A stretch of 62,000 nucleotides of DNA, taken from Cryptomeria japonica. Taxonomy: Eukaryota; Streptophyta; Pinopsida; Cupressales; Cupressaceae. Made by a program: the position numbers and the translations under genes. Of the stretch, positions 23,046 through 36,300 are shown piece after piece. Numbering within the stretch: the stretch's first letter is position 1; the number at the start of each line of letters is the position of its first letter. The DNA lies in contig NC_081408.1 in NCBI RefSeq assembly GCF_030272615.1, positions 765,770,830-765,832,829 on the forward strand, in the 5' to 3' direction. Below the pieces are notes generated by a model. That model searched no databases and was not told the DNA's origin. It saw only the letters and a list, made by a program, of their open reading frames with translations.

Positions 23046-24612
23046 TCAAGCAACTTGTACATCGTGCCACTAGGGTATGACTCTCGATGTTCTGACGCTT
23101 TGGGATGCATGAGAGGGGCATGCCTAGCGTAAACCTTCCCACTCGGATGCGATCATGACGTCGGTTTGTGTACACGACGAACCAAATCAATTCTAGCCAA
23201 TCCTGCAACTTTGCATTCCATGCAACTAAAGGTTTTTGCAGCAGACAAAAAAATTCTACCAATTGAAAATGGATCCAAGTCATCAAAAAAAAAGATAGAA
23301 AATTATAAAGAAGCCTCATACGACCCCACAGGTTCAAACGAATCAATCATATGTGTCCTGGATTGGAAGAAATAGTCTGTTAAAGTTTGACAATTTTTCA
23401 GACTTGGGCACTTGGCAGATTGCGCCAGTAGGGTATGACTCTCGATCTTCCGACACTTTGGGATGCACAAGAACATTCCTAGTGTAAAACTTCCCACTTG
23501 GATGTGCTTGTGACATCGGTTTGTGCACACGACGAACCAAATCAATTCTAGCCAATCCTGCAACTTTGCATTGCATGCGACTGATGGTTTTTGGAGCAGG
23601 CGAAAAATGCTTCCAATTGAAAATGGCTTCGAGTCATCAAAAAAAAAGATAGGCAATTGTAGAGGAGCCTCATGCAACCCCACAGGTTCAAAAAGATCGA
23701 TTATATGTGTCCTGGATTGGAAGAAACAGTTCGTCAAAGTTTGACAATTTTTTGGACTCAGGGCACTTGACAGATCGCGCTGGTAGGGTATGACTCACGA
23801 CATTCTAGTTCTATGGGATGCATGAGAGGAGCATGCCAAGCATAAACCTACCCACTTAGATGCTCTCGTGATGTCAGTTTTTTCACACGATGAACCGAAT
23901 CAATTCTAGCCAATCCTGCAACTTTGCATTGCATGCAACTGACGATTTTTGCAGCAGGCAAAAAATGCTACCAATTGAAAATGACTCTGATTCATCAAAA
24001 ACCAAGATAGGCCATTGTAGAGTTGTCTCACGCAACCCCATAGGTTCAAATATATCGATCATATGTGTCTTGGATTGGAAGAAACAGTCTATCAAAGTTT
24101 GACAATTTCTTGGACTCAGGGCACTTGCGAGATCACGCCGGTAGGGTATGACTCTCGAGATTCCGACACTTTAGGATGCAAGAGAGGAGCATGCCTAGCA
24201 TAAAAATGTCCACCCAGATGTTCTCATGACGTTGGTTTGTGTACATGATGAATCGAATCAATTCTAGCCAATCTTGAAACTTTGCATTGCATGCAACTGA
24301 CCATTTTTGCAGCAGGCGAAAAAATGCTACCAATTGAAAATGGCTCCGAGTCATCAAAAAATGAGATAGGCCATTTTAGAGGAGCCTCACATGACCCCAT
24401 AGGTTCAAACGAATCAATCATATGTGTCCTGGATTGGAAGAAATAGTCCATCAAAGTTTAACAATTTTTTGGACTTAGGGCACTTGAGAGATCGTGCCGG
24501 TACGGTATGACTCTCGACGTTCCAGTGCTTTGGGATGCATGAGAGGAGCATTACTAGCATAAACCTACCCACCCAAATGTGCTTGTAACGTCGGTTTGTG
24601 CACACAACAACC
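23046..24612. repeat. 358-bp satellite array in T
   Basis: The anchor TAGGGTATGACTC recurs at 23071, 23429, 23784, 24142 and 24501, giving spacings of 358, 355, 358 and 359 bp and about 4.4 monomers. Each carries CAATTCTAGCCAATC, CTACCAATTGAAAATG, a run of A before GATAGG, and GTGTCCTGGATTGGAAG. Long open frames appear at the same position on the - strand in several monomers but differ in length and join across monomers. They are more likely fortuitous than coding. Confidence 0.92.
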
Positions 24613-25156
24613 AAAATCTAACAATTGCGAGCGTGAGGGTGCTCTCACACCAAACACATATTGTTGTTTATATTCATATTGTTGATTTTTGTTGTTTATA
24701 TTCATATTGTTGATTAGATAGGCAAATATTCATTTAAATTTATAAAAGGGCAGCCACCAAATACAACAAATACATAATAATGAACTGAATACAAGGAGTT
24801 TTGTAGGGTTAATTCAATATTTTAGAAATTTTATCAAATCATATTCCATGATTGCAATGTTTTATATCATAATTTTTTGTTGTTTATATTCATATTGTTG
24901 ATTACATAGGCAAATGATCAATTAACTTTATAAAAGGACAAACACAAAATACAACGAATACAAGATAATGCACTTAGACACATTTATTGGATCGAATATC
25001 AACATTTATATATATCAAAAAAAGGCATGTCTGCCAAGTCAATACAAGTATTACAAAAATGTGGCATATGCCATGTCCAAATCAATATACAATAAAAATG
25101 TAGAATATATCTACATGTATTGGTCATTCTATGACCAAAACTAACACTATATGATC
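24613..25156. repeat. Direct repeat of about 93 bp after the - strand gene of T
   Basis: GTTGTTTATATTCATATTG, TAGGCAAAT, TATAAAAGG and AATACAACRAATACA occur in order at about 24687-24782 and again at 24880-24972. The rest up to the stop codon of the gene is AT-rich and probably its 3' UTR. Confidence 0.75.
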
Positions 25157-27747
25157 CTAAACTTTTGGTGGATCATCAAAATCAAGCCTCTTCGGCGCAG
25201 TACGTGGCTCTATAGATGGCTGCAAAACCACAATTCAAAAGCCAAGTTAGAATTCTTTTGTAGAAAATAGTTCACAATTGACATCATAACTATGCATTTA
25301 ACTTTAATTCCTTTGCAATTGAAATGTAGATTACCTCATCGGCTGATCCAAGAGCTAATGTCTTCGCTCTCCTCTCCTTGTCACTCTTAGGAGTTTTCTT
25401 GAAGACATACTTAAATGGATCCACGTTATGGCCGTATCGTGAAGGAGTCTATTGTAGATTAAATGTACAATTAATACAATGTACTAACATAAATATATCA
25501 AAAACACTTAAAAGCTATAATATAGAGAACAATGACGTACCTGTGCCTTAAATGCTTCTCCAATGGACTAAGGATGGCTCACCATCGATGTAGAAACGGT
25601 CACTATTACCTATACAAAAAATGTACAAAGATTAAATACAATTAATATAATGATAAGTATTGAAGGTTGAAAACAATTAATTTTACATATCAAACAAAAG
25701 TGTACCGGATCCTGATATGCTTCTTCAGTGCAAGGAGGAGGGTTCGCCATTGACAAAATAGGTATGGATATTTGTTGTATGAAAAAAATATAAGATTATA
25801 ATACATCACAAGTTCACATGTACGCGTGCATATAATCATGAAATCAAGAAAATAAAGTAGAGATACATACCTCCGCCCTCTCTTGATTCACAGGCGAATC
25901 AGGTGCATTCAACCTATCCACAAAGCTCAATGGCCGTTGTACATGTAAAATAGACAAAAAACACTAATCAATCTACAAACCCCAACTAATACTTGATTTC
26001 AACATTTTCAAACAATTGTACAACTAAAAATGTGTTCAATTACCTTCTTCACACGTTTTGGCATCTTCGAGATATTCTTTTTCTTCGGACGAGCCCTAGA
26101 CGCTGAGGGGGTGCCCTAAAAACATAAAATTAACATGAGCTATTAGTACAGATAATAAATTAAACATAATTTAAAAAATCTAAAATGAAATGACTTGCAT
26201 ATTCCATCAAAACAATACATAAAAAGGGTTGTACAAAATATGATACCGTATAGCCTTATAGGCCAAAATCGATCGTTGAGAGCATGAAGTCATCAATCTA
26301 GGACATTTGGTCCCTCGTCAACACCTACAAACCAAAAATTGGACCAAGTATTAAAGATAGTTAGTATATCTTGTAATATTTTGAATTCAAAGTGTACTAT
26401 TCTATTTTAACAAGTTACAAAATTTATACCTCATGCATCGAAGTTGCAGTTGTAGTAACTGGGGGAGGAGTATGGGATACCGCTGTTGCATCCTAAAATG
26501 CATATTATTTGTCTCAATTTAAATCTATGTATAAATGAAAATTCATTTATGTAATTACAAATTTAAAGTGACTGATAAATAAAATGCTATGAATTCAAAT
26601 CAACACACATGTGTCTGTCGCTGATTGGCAAACAACATGTCCATCAACTCATTTGTCAGCGCGAAATCCTCAACCGCCCGGGCCTAACATCTACTCCCAT
26701 AAAACGTGCATGGATGAGATGTGGATCCATCTGCACCAGCCGCATCATCTATCCCCGAGCATATCCCCAAGCAACTAACACACATATGTTGAATGGGCTC
26801 TTTGTTGCCACCTGGAGCAACTAATGGTTCATCAGCCAGTATAATAGGGTGTGCTAACGACGTTCCATGCTGGATGATGGCACCAGTCAATGCTGTGGCC
26901 ACTTGAAGAGTTTGTAGCTCCATCGACTCTTTCAACTCTACTGGGACAAGCTAATTCACCTTGGGTTTGGGTGCTAGGGGGTAACGACTCTCTAGGGCTA
27001 CTCGCCTATGGGCTCTAGGTCTATCTTGGGCAGAGCCACTACCTCTACCATGGAACTCTCTCATGTCAAAATAGTTTGGCCGCACATTGAGCACAAACTC
27101 ACAGTATACTTTTCTCAAAAAATACAATGGCACCTCAGAATTATTACAAGGTGGATCATCAAAGACCATCCACCACCTCTGCCAAAAAATATTCTTCATC
27201 TGCACATTGGTACACCAATGTATGAGAAACCTCTTTGCATTAAGAGGTAATGACTGACCAATTTTAGGATCAATAAAAAGGGCACATATTTGTTGTTTAC
27301 TAATATTTTTATTTTTCACTCCCTTGTATGATAAACCATCAACATAGTATGGATGACACCTATCCCTAAAGTTTCCCCATTTTGTAATTTGTGTGGAAAC
27401 AACTATGGCACCTCTAGCTAATTTTTCTAGGTTAGTGGTGAGGGATTTATGATGCTCAAGTTCGGATGTTTTCAATTTATCAATCAGTCTATTGATTTTA
27501 GACATATTTTGCCTTAACTGATTAATTAATTGCTCATGTATTTCAGGTGTGTGGTCAAAAGGAGGAATTGGGGGTGTATCTTGTGGGTTTTCAGGAGGTG
27601 CATTTTGTTGTGGATTAACAGAATCTAGTTTTTGAAACCAAAAATGAAAAAACTAATCAAAATTAATGAAATTAAATTCAAAACGTAAAACAAATTGAAC
27701 AAACGGGAAAGAAAAACAAAAATTAACAAAAACTAACCTTGATCCAT
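25157..27747 (-). CDS. Multi-exon gene of T, unknown product
   Basis: ATG at 27745-27747. Exon 1 is only 10 nt (27738-27747, MDQ plus one base), ends at GTTAGT, and joins exon 2 at 27624 in matching phase to give MDQDSVNPQQNAPPE. Exon 2 carries a coiled-coil-like segment (INRLIDKLKTSELEHHKSL), then a compact domain with FWQRWWMVFDDPPCNN and YCEFVLNVRPNYFDMREF. TAG stops at 26951 and 26684 break the frame, and another TAG falls near 26302. At least seven further small exons with AG and GT borders follow, including GTPSASRARPKKKNISKMPK (26046-26117), RPLSFVDRLNAPDSPVNQER (about 25872-25930), PSRYGHNVDPFKYVFKKTPK (25338-25448) and a last exon ending KRLDFDDPPKV (stop 25157-25159). I do not recognise the family. 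By position it may be a DNA-binding partner of the transposase, as TNPA is in CACTA elements; that is inference. Confidence 0.6.
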
Positions 27748-27865
27748 AGTGTCAAGAGGAGAAAAGAGGCACCCGTTCGCGGTTTGGCGGAGAAAATGGG
27801 GAAAAAACGTGATTGTCATGGGAAAATAAGACCCAGTTTTTTTAAAAAAACTTTTTTTGACAGGT
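27748..27865. other. Leader of the - strand gene of T
   Basis: Lies between the ATG and the subterminal array. Probably promoter and 5' UTR, with no distinct motif. Confidence 0.35.
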
Positions 27866-28076
27866 ACTGCGTATGGGGTCCTTTAGGGCTTATTAGCGCG
27901 TACATGCTCATTTTCCTAAAAGTAGCATGTACATGCTCATTTTCCTAATGGTAGCATGTACATGCTCACTTTCCTAAAAGCAGCGCGTACGCGCTACCTT
28001 TTCTAGACTCGGGAACAACGGACCTGAGTGCATACGCGATGATTTCAAATTTTATAACCGCATACGCGCTTCTTGT
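27866..28076. promoter_or_regulatory. Subterminal motif array of T, right copy
   Basis: GCGCGTACATGCT, GCATGTACATGCT twice and GCGCGTACGCGCT start at 27896, 27925, 27954 and 27983, exactly 29 bp apart, with TCATTTTCCTAAAAGTA spacers. Further GCATACGCG cores follow at about 28031 and 28060. It lies upstream of the - strand gene and next to the right terminus. Confidence 0.65.
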
Positions 28077-28097
28077 TTTTCCATGTTTTTTTTGGGT

Positions 28098-28137
28098 GGT
28101 GTCCACTTTTCTGACCACCATCTTTGTGCACATACCC
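28098..28137 (-). repeat. Right terminal inverted repeat of T
   Basis: Read on the - strand it begins GGGTATGTGCACAAAGATGG and ends GTGGACACC, matching 2453-2501. Confidence 0.75.
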
Positions 28138-28141
28138 CTTT
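28138..28141. repeat. Candidate target-site duplication of T (right)
   Basis: CTTT, matching 2449-2452. Confidence 0.6.
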
Positions 28142-28475
28142 TGCACATTCACATCCATTTAGCAACCATCTTTGCATCTCATTTTAGCTTAATCAAATCT
28201 TGCATTCACTATCATGGAGCATAATCAAGTATCTACCTTATAGCAAACACACTTCAAATTAGGGGACTATCAAATCAAAGGAGGAATATAGATTTTGCAC
28301 TTTAATTGCTTTTGTGTTGTTTATCTAGTTTTCTTCCTACTTAGCATCCTAATCTTGAGTGTGATTGAAATGTGTGTCTGTTGATTGTTTAGTTTATCTT
28401 TTTAGTCTCTTTAGTTTACATTCATAATTTTCTACATACATTTCTAGCATGCCTGATTGTACCTCATTTCACAAG
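28142..28475 (+). repeat. Element B 5' LTR, right piece
   Basis: Continues the LTR interrupted at 2452 and runs toward the B leader. The exact end is uncertain, because the primer-binding site seen in A and D is not recognisable here. An ACTTGCAGG word at about 28534, shared with the D leader, shows the leader has begun by then. Confidence 0.6.
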
Positions 28476-28604
28476 TCCAATCTCATGTTTTGTGTTGTTT
28501 TATTGTGCTTTTTGATAGATTTTTAGTACTTGCAGGAAAAAAAAGTGGCAATTTAGGTGGATTTGTGCTTCGATGAAGGTTTGTTTTTTTGAAAACCCAA
28601 TTTA

Positions 28605-28935
28605 TAGAAATGGCGGGATTGCTTGGAGAAATAGCAGGAATGCGTTCCAACCGTCTTGGGCAAGTATGTTTTTCCGTGTTTTAAATTTTGCATTTATTTT
28701 CTATGTTCAGTTGAATTTCATTTACCAGTAAAGTGGCGGGATTGAATTTAAAAATAGCGGGATCACATTTAGAAGTGGCATGATAGCTTTAAGAAATAGC
28801 GGGATTGCCTTTCTGGGTTTATATGTCATATATGTTTTTTGTCAAATATTTGTTTAACAGTAAAATGGTGGGATTGTTAGTGAAATAGCAGAATTGTGGG
28901 TAGAAGTGGTAGGATTACTCTAAGAAATAGTGGGA
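28605..28935. repeat. 21-bp phased GCGGGATT array in the B leader
   Basis: Cores like AAATAGCGGGATTGC at 28613, 28634, 28736, 28757, 28778, 28799, 28868, 28888, 28909 and 28930. Within each run the spacing is 20-21 bp. A second group at 30125-30395 (30129, 30218, 30238, 30283, 30326, 30348) has the same core with spacings near 21 or its multiples. Confidence 0.8.
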
Positions 28936-29329
28936 TCGCTCTATGTTTTTCATTTTGTCATTTTCCCCAAAATTAAAATATTCATAGTTTCTTTCTGACC
29001 TGCTAATGTGTGTTGTTTGACTATGTTGGCTAACATTTGTGTAGCCATATCATTTTTTGAAGACCCCAAAGCTTGAAATCTTAACTTATTTATTGCAGGG
29101 CTACCAAAGAGGAGTGCCCCTTTTGAAAACACTTCTTTATTTAATGCTTTTTAAGTTCATATTGTGTTTTCATGGATTAAATTAGTGGCACACTTCAATT
29201 TTCTAAAAGGAAAGAACAATTGTCTTTCATGTTTGGCATGCTTGTACATGTAGAGTGGGCCTACTATTAATACATGCTATCCTCTCCCTTGTCTCTCATG
29301 GTCCTGGGTGCAAGAGAAATGTGTTAATG

Positions 29330-29870
29330 ACACTCGATCTTTACTTTTTAGGTAGAAGGTCCTGCCTCCTGAGTAGCTAATAAGGCAGGGTGAGAGGGAA
29401 CGACGCAAGCGGTACTCTTTTGGTCCTCTATATAAATATTCATGATTTTGGTGAAAGCCATAAATAACTGATGTCATCGTGTTATATTGATAGTTTTTCT
29501 TAGTATCTACATGCAAATACCTTCATGATCTTGATGAAAGTCAAAACCCCTTGGGGCTTATGTGACAAATGCATAAAAACCTATGTTCTACAGGCTAGGA
29601 TATCTCTTAAATGATCTAGCCACCGCATGTATAACCACCATATTACCCCATAAGTACCCCCACTATGAACCAAATATGTTTTAGTTGCCAAACAACCTTC
29701 TATTTGTTGGCGCAAGAGGTCGAACCTTTGAAGCTACCCACAATCTCGTAGTTCATTATTGAGATATCAAATTCTTTTTAGATTTTTGGATCTTTAGGAA
29801 TTCAAAGTCTGGTGTGCCCAAGAAGTGTGTGCTATGGAGGGGAGAAAATGTTACCAAACTTTTATGATAT
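29330..29870 (+). ncRNA. Conserved leader module (B copy)
   Basis: Carries AAGGTCCTGCCTCC, GGGAACGACGCAAGCGG (29396-29412), an AAGAGGTCGAACCT block and GAAGTGTGTGCTATGGAGG, in the same order as in A. No shared open frame. Confidence 0.45.
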
Positions 29871-31104
29871 CCAATATGAATAAGTGTGGCTATAGATTAA
29901 TTTCCAAAGTGGGATCCAACAAATATTGTCCTTTACTAGCCTAGGAAGTACATGATGTGAATGCTTTTATTATACTTGTGTGCTTTCTATGATTGGTGTC
30001 ACTTTTATCTTTTTATCAAAAATCAAGTTCAAAAGAGTCACCTAGAAATATCAAATTTGTAGTCCAAAACTTGACATTTTCATCAAATTTACCTAGTCTA
30101 GAAACAACAAGATCATCTATAAAACAATGGGATTGCTTTGTATGTGTCCTTCTATCAGTCTTTTGAAAATGGTGAGAACACTCTATTCAACATAACTTTT
30201 ACCACTTTAGAAATAACATGATCGCTTGTTAAAAAGGCATGATCATCATCACTTGTTTCAATTTTACTAGTCCTTTGTAATAGCGGGATTGCTCTGTTTA
30301 TTCAGTTTACTAGTTTATAGTAACCCCGAGATCACTGGTTGAAATGGCAGGATCACCTATTGAAACGAAAATATTTCTCGAAGAATTGATGAGATTGCAT
30401 ATTGTCTAATTATTCTGCCCAAATTTTCCCAAAATTTGATATGTTATTTTGTTTTCATGGGTTTTCCAGTTGATTAAATTTGATTCACATCTATTTGTGT
30501 CATTATTATCGCTTACCAAGGTCTTGATTTATCCCATCATCTTGATCATCCTAGCTCTCAAATCATTATCTTGGTCACCATTTTGATTTACGCCATCATT
30601 ATCATCAGTTAGCTTGCATTATCACCATCTTATCATTGTCATACTTTTGTTCCTAAAGTCATGGATTGATCTTTCAGTCAATAAAATATTTAATCCAAGC
30701 ATCGATATTTTTCCAAGTTCATCACATCAAATCAAATCACATTAAAAGCTATTATTTTTATCATCTTTGGTCTCACATCCTAAATTGCAAATCACACCCT
30801 GTTTTTAGCAACTATTATCACTAGCTCTTTGGACTATATCGAGTTTAGAGCTTATTTTACATCATCGTGGTGTTGTTACTTCAAGCCAAAGGTCGTAGTC
30901 CATAATTTACCTTATTACTTCAGTGTATCCTCTTGAGTAGTTTCAAGTTGCATTGTTCAAATAGATTATCCATTTGCGATTTAAGTACCAAATCATCATA
31001 ATCAATCATCTTGTTCATCTGTGTGACAATCAATAAATTAATACAAATCTTTGACTTTAGCTTAGTTCATGCCTTTTGCCACTTGATCTCAGTCTAGACA
31101 AGAA

Positions 31105-33340
31105 ATGGAACAAAAATCTTCTTAGTTAGGAGTAGGGACATTTGATCTGCAGCTGAATCCTGATTTGGGTGTTAACCCCACTGTACCAGAAAGTGTCGTT
31201 GTCAGTTTTGATCCACTTAACCCAATTGTCACTGATGTTAATCAACCAGATGAGGCTGATGTTCCAGTCAACCTTGTCGATCAATTTATTTCAAATCCAG
31301 AAAATGCTCAAATGGTCGATGAAATCATTGAAAAACACAAGCATCTAATCTTTACTAATATGGTTGCCCAAGGTATGACCATTGTGTCACTTGATAGGAC
31401 CATAATTACTAATCTACAAGAGCCATCCCAATAGTAGATACATTTAAAATAATCCTTATTAGTAACACTCTTACTCCAAGTGTCAGTAACACCACCACAA
31501 CAAAATTATCCCACCTACATCTATAGAATTGCCACCTTGGGACACGATGGCAAGACATTATCAACCTTTTTACGATCCTTCCTTAAGTCCTATGCCATCT
31601 CTAGCCTCGGGGGGAGTCATCTATAATGCACCCAATAATATACAATCTACACAACTTAATACTTCAATACCCATGGTTGCTCAAACGCCCATGATTTCTA
31701 GCATCGTGCATACATGTTCTTTCACCAGTCTAGTCACAAGACCATTGAATTTATCTTCCACACAAACACCAACTTAGACTATAGGAATTCCATGTTATTC
31801 TCCACTAGCTAGTACACATGCCATGATTGGGAGCATGAGTTATATAGTGCTAACATCATTCGTGTCTCCGCCTGTACAATCCATGCCATAGATTGTTAGT
31901 AAATTTCAACATCAACCTCAAGTAGCTGTGCCACCTATTGTCTCACAAACATGATTCAGTTACTTGCAAGCGCCATCTTCATCTTATATTGTTCCAAATG
32001 TGTAACAATTGCTAGGTGGTATTCCTCAAAATCCTCCATCATTTAATACGCCATAACCCAATGTATCTCATACAAGCTATGTTGGAGGTAGTTATTTGCA
32101 AGGTACTGTTCCTCAAATTCAATAACCTCAAAATGTGCCATATCAATGACAATACATTCCTTCACATCAAAATGTGGAGACTTATTGACAACCACCTCAA
32201 ATTCAACAGTAACAACCAAATTAATATCAACAACAACAAACACATTTCGCTCAACAAAATGTTCCAGTTTATTAGAATATGCCAGGCTATCAATATCCAT
32301 AACAACAATAAGCTATGTTTGCCCATCTCAAATGGCATATCAAAAACCACTTTATCAATCATCTACACTATCTCCCAAATCATTCCCACTTAATACTGAA
32401 TGGGAAGAAATGAAGGCAACTCTTAAAACTTTACAAGATATTAATCCTAAGAAGGTTTTCAAATTTGATGAGCTTTGTCCATATCCATTTGATAAGTCCA
32501 AAAAATCAATGCCATTCCCCAAACATTTTGAAATGCTAAAATTTGATAAATACAAGGGGAAAGGTGATCCACCTCATCACATCAAGGAATTTTATATGGC
32601 TTGTCAAGAAATTGCATATTATGATAATTATCTCCTACGACGCTTCCCTAAGAGTCTTAGTGGTCCATCTTTAGAATGGTTTTCTAAATTGCCATTTGGC
32701 GTCATCACTACATTCATAGACTTATTAGAGAGATTTTTGGCTTATTATCATTACAATATATAAAAGGACATGTCCATGCTTGATCTTTGTCAGGCCAAAT
32801 AGAAAGAAGAAGAGAGCTTTTTGTATTATATTCAAAGATGGAGAGCCCTCACTGGTTGTCTCCCTTGTATGGTACCTGACGCTCAATTGGTTCCAATATT
32901 CATTAGTAATTTACACCCAAAGCTTACATTTCACATTCACTTAAATTGTGCAACTACATTCAAAGATATCTTGTCCAAGGGACCATCAATAGAACAAGAT
33001 TTGATTGATGAAGGAATCATCAAGCTTTACAAAGTACCTTCTGACAAACCAAGTAGTGGTAGGAAATGATATTGGAACAAAAACAAGAATGTTGTAGGAG
33101 ATGGTGTTACTGATTCTAAGACAGTTCAAATGGTTGTGGTTGCCAAATCACCACCTACGTAAGCATACTCTAATCAACAATCATATACCAATCCGTCACC
33201 AACAATACATGTCATTCCACTACCTCATGCTCATCATAATCTTCAATCACCAACATCAAATATGCAAGCTAATCATACCAATGCCATCACTGTTTCTCAA
33301 GATCCTCCTCAATAAACAACTTATAAAAATTCATGACGTC
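31105..33340 (+). pseudogene. Element B gag pseudogene
   Basis: Starts MEQKSS at 31105 with an early stop. It continues VDQFISNPENAQMVDEIIEK, a Gln/Pro-rich middle, then the gypsy Gag core: CPYPFDKSKKSMPFPKHFEM, FDKYKGKGDPPHHIKEFYMA, LEWFSKLPFG, YIQRWRALTGCLP and KGPSIEQDLIDEGIIKLYK (32450-33060). C has the same order (FDKYRGRGDP, MEWFSQLPPG, LQRWRNLASRCS). Multiple stops (31431, 32125, 32761, 33067 and others) and frameshifts make it non-functional. Confidence 0.85.
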
Positions 33341-36300
33341 AATTTATGGCTATGGGGGAACCTTTGGATGTCATTTTCAAGTGTATGGAGCAACATAATA
33401 TGGTCATGTATCTACAAACAATACCATTTGATGAGTCTAAACCCAAGCTTGATTGGTATAAAGAGAATGAGTATTGTGCTTACCACCATGTCAAGGGTCA
33501 TGCAAAGAATAAGTGCATGAAGCTTAAATTGATGAATAATGATGAACAACAAATACTCTAATTGGTATTGAGAGGGGGGGGGGTGAATCAGTACAGACAA
33601 AAACTTTCTCAATAACTTATCCAGTTAAAACAATACCAATCAGTTGTCTTTATCACTGAACTTAACCATGGCAATACCGGTTAAACACAATAAGCCATCA
33701 GACAACATAAATCGATAAGTCTGAACACTTCAAATACATTCAATACTTGACAACAACTTCACCTATAGACATATGCATGTGGTATACTAGTAATACCATA
33801 ACCTATTAGCTCTGCATGCATAATCACTCAAACAAAGAATACTTAATCATCACATGAAAAATGCACAACTAATGACACACAGATTTTTCATGTGGAAACC
33901 CAAATGGGAAAAACCATGGTGGGGATGAATACCCACAAGCTTGTTTTGAACTCTTTTGAAGCTTGCTCTGTTAGGAGCCTAGTCCGGTTAAAGACTTTAC
34001 AATAAGGTTCTGTTAGGAACCGATCCTGTTAAAGATCACTCGGTTAAGGGATGGCTATATACCCTGTTAAAGGTTGAAACCCTGCTAAAGGTTATCCCGC
34101 TAGAGGATTTGAAGAACTCAATGATCTTGAGTCACCCGATTAAAGAATTTACAATAAGCCTATTAAAGCTATTCGGTAAAGGGATTTTCCAACTGTTGAA
34201 ATGGTTAGAAGACAACTAGTAAAAAATCTGATCTAATAACAACACTACATGCCAAGGCAGATCCTTTTCATTTCCTCTACTCTGCAATCACACTCTGCAG
34301 TTTTCCTCTTATTGGTCTGGCAAGTATCTCATCACTCAGATACACACACACACAACATTTTCCAACACAAACAATAAGAAACATCATTGACCTTATAGAC
34401 AACAATTAGGTCGATAGCATAAACCCTAAAGCCTAAGCATTTAGGTTTACAATACAAGCGGTCCAATCTTGACCGTCCAAACACTTTGCATAGAGAAATA
34501 CAATCTCAAACATATCACAAGACAATATGCATCGTCCATTCTTCACCACACATGGGAATCAGTAACCCATCACACTCTCTTCTCATACCACTAAGAAGAA
34601 TGATCATTCTCGAGGTAGACATTTAATGCAATTGATCTTCACATGTAAGATCCTCAAGGAAATCCTTCACGCGCACAAACCTAACGTGGCACCTCGATCT
34701 CATCCTCATCTCTTAGCTAACTTATCATAGGATGTCTTTGGTTGCATCACACAAGCTGGATTGCCAAACCAACAACCCTAGACTCGAGACTACCAACTGG
34801 TAGTCACACTTAGTGAAACCCCAACACTGGTTCACTACATCTCTTCATACCGGCTCACCATCTTCTTCCAATCTACATACCGGTTCACTTGCACTTATTG
34901 ACATCAATGAAAACATACATTATCATCATATCATCATGCCGGTTCATCATATGCCAACAATATCCAACATAAACATCTAGTCCAAGACCTTATTGACTAA
35001 GGGAAAATTGATGTTGATCCTACTACAGGAAAGTCACCTAATGTGAAGCTAGGTATGTATAAGGATGCCCTTCCTAAACATTAAGGAGAGGCTAGTACAT
35101 CAAATGCAGGTTAATCTTGTACAACCAATATCATTAGCTATATAAAAGTTTCGTTTAACTATGGTGGTATAATAGGTTGTATTACCTAGGTAGAAGACCA
35201 TGTCAATATGATTTGTGTCAAAGAGCCAATACCCAGTGTGCTGCAACCATTATAAAAGCTTGCATGATAGTTCTTGGAGCTCCACCTCCCACCATACTTA
35301 TAGTTCATATGTCTACACAATATAAAATTCTTGAGCACTTAGGGAAGATCCCTTTAGTGATCTCCATTTTAGATTTGTTGAAAGCTTCACCTATTCATCG
35401 GGAGATTTTTAACCGTTCATTGCAAGAAAATCATGTGCCTAACAACATGGATATGACATAATTCCAAGCTTTGGTAGCACATTTATCCACCACATATCAT
35501 CTCAGTTCACCCAGTCTGATGTCATGGTTCCTGATCCCAATCATATTTTTCTACTTAATATCGAAGCCATTATCAAGCATTACAAAGTAAAGTGAGTCTT
35601 GATTGATAATGGTTATGCCCTCAATCTTTGTACTTTGAAATATGTTACACAAGTAGGGTATACTATCATGGATTTGCATCATCAATGCATCACCATCAAC
35701 GCATATGATAATGCAAAGAGAAGCTCAATAGGGATGATCAATCTTCTAATTCAAGTGGTCCCAATAACATAGGATACTCTTTGCGACATTGTTGATCTTG
35801 ATCTTCCATTCAACATCCTTCTTGGTCGTCCATGGATTCATGGTATGCAGGTTGTTTCATGCACTTACCACCAATTTTTAAAATTTCATATCAAGGCTGT
35901 GAAAATACTAGTCGTGGTGATACTCAACCATTTGAGTATTGTTGTGCTCTTGAAGCATCTTCCCCATATTCCCATCATTATCTAGGTATTAATGATGGAA
36001 TCCCTCAAACTACTCCATCAACCTCATATGTTGACCCTGAATCCATACTCACTACTCCTAAAGAAATAAAATCCATTTCATCTACCTTTTTTTAAACTCA
36101 AGATCATTGATGATGACTGTGGTGAATATGCTTTACAAGGAACCCTTGTAGTGGGTGCATTACCTCTAAATCCTCATACCCATGTGAAACCTACCAAAGA
36201 GAAAAAGAAGAAAGAACCTGTGGTCAGAATGTTTGGTTATACTAAATTATAATCTCCTGGTGAACTTAATCATGAGGTCTTAATCAATGGCTTTTTAGTG

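Larger units (their letters stand above)
28476..31104 (+). other. Element B leader
   Basis: Non-coding. Holds two stretches of the phased GCGGGATT array and the conserved leader module, listed separately. 30490-31080 is AT-rich with TCATCATTATC-type words and no gene. Confidence 0.6.

Noticed and set aside
22975-24614. Open frames on the - strand in each 358-bp monomer
   Set aside because: Frames differ in start and end between monomers, cross monomer borders and match no family. They reflect low stop density in the satellite.
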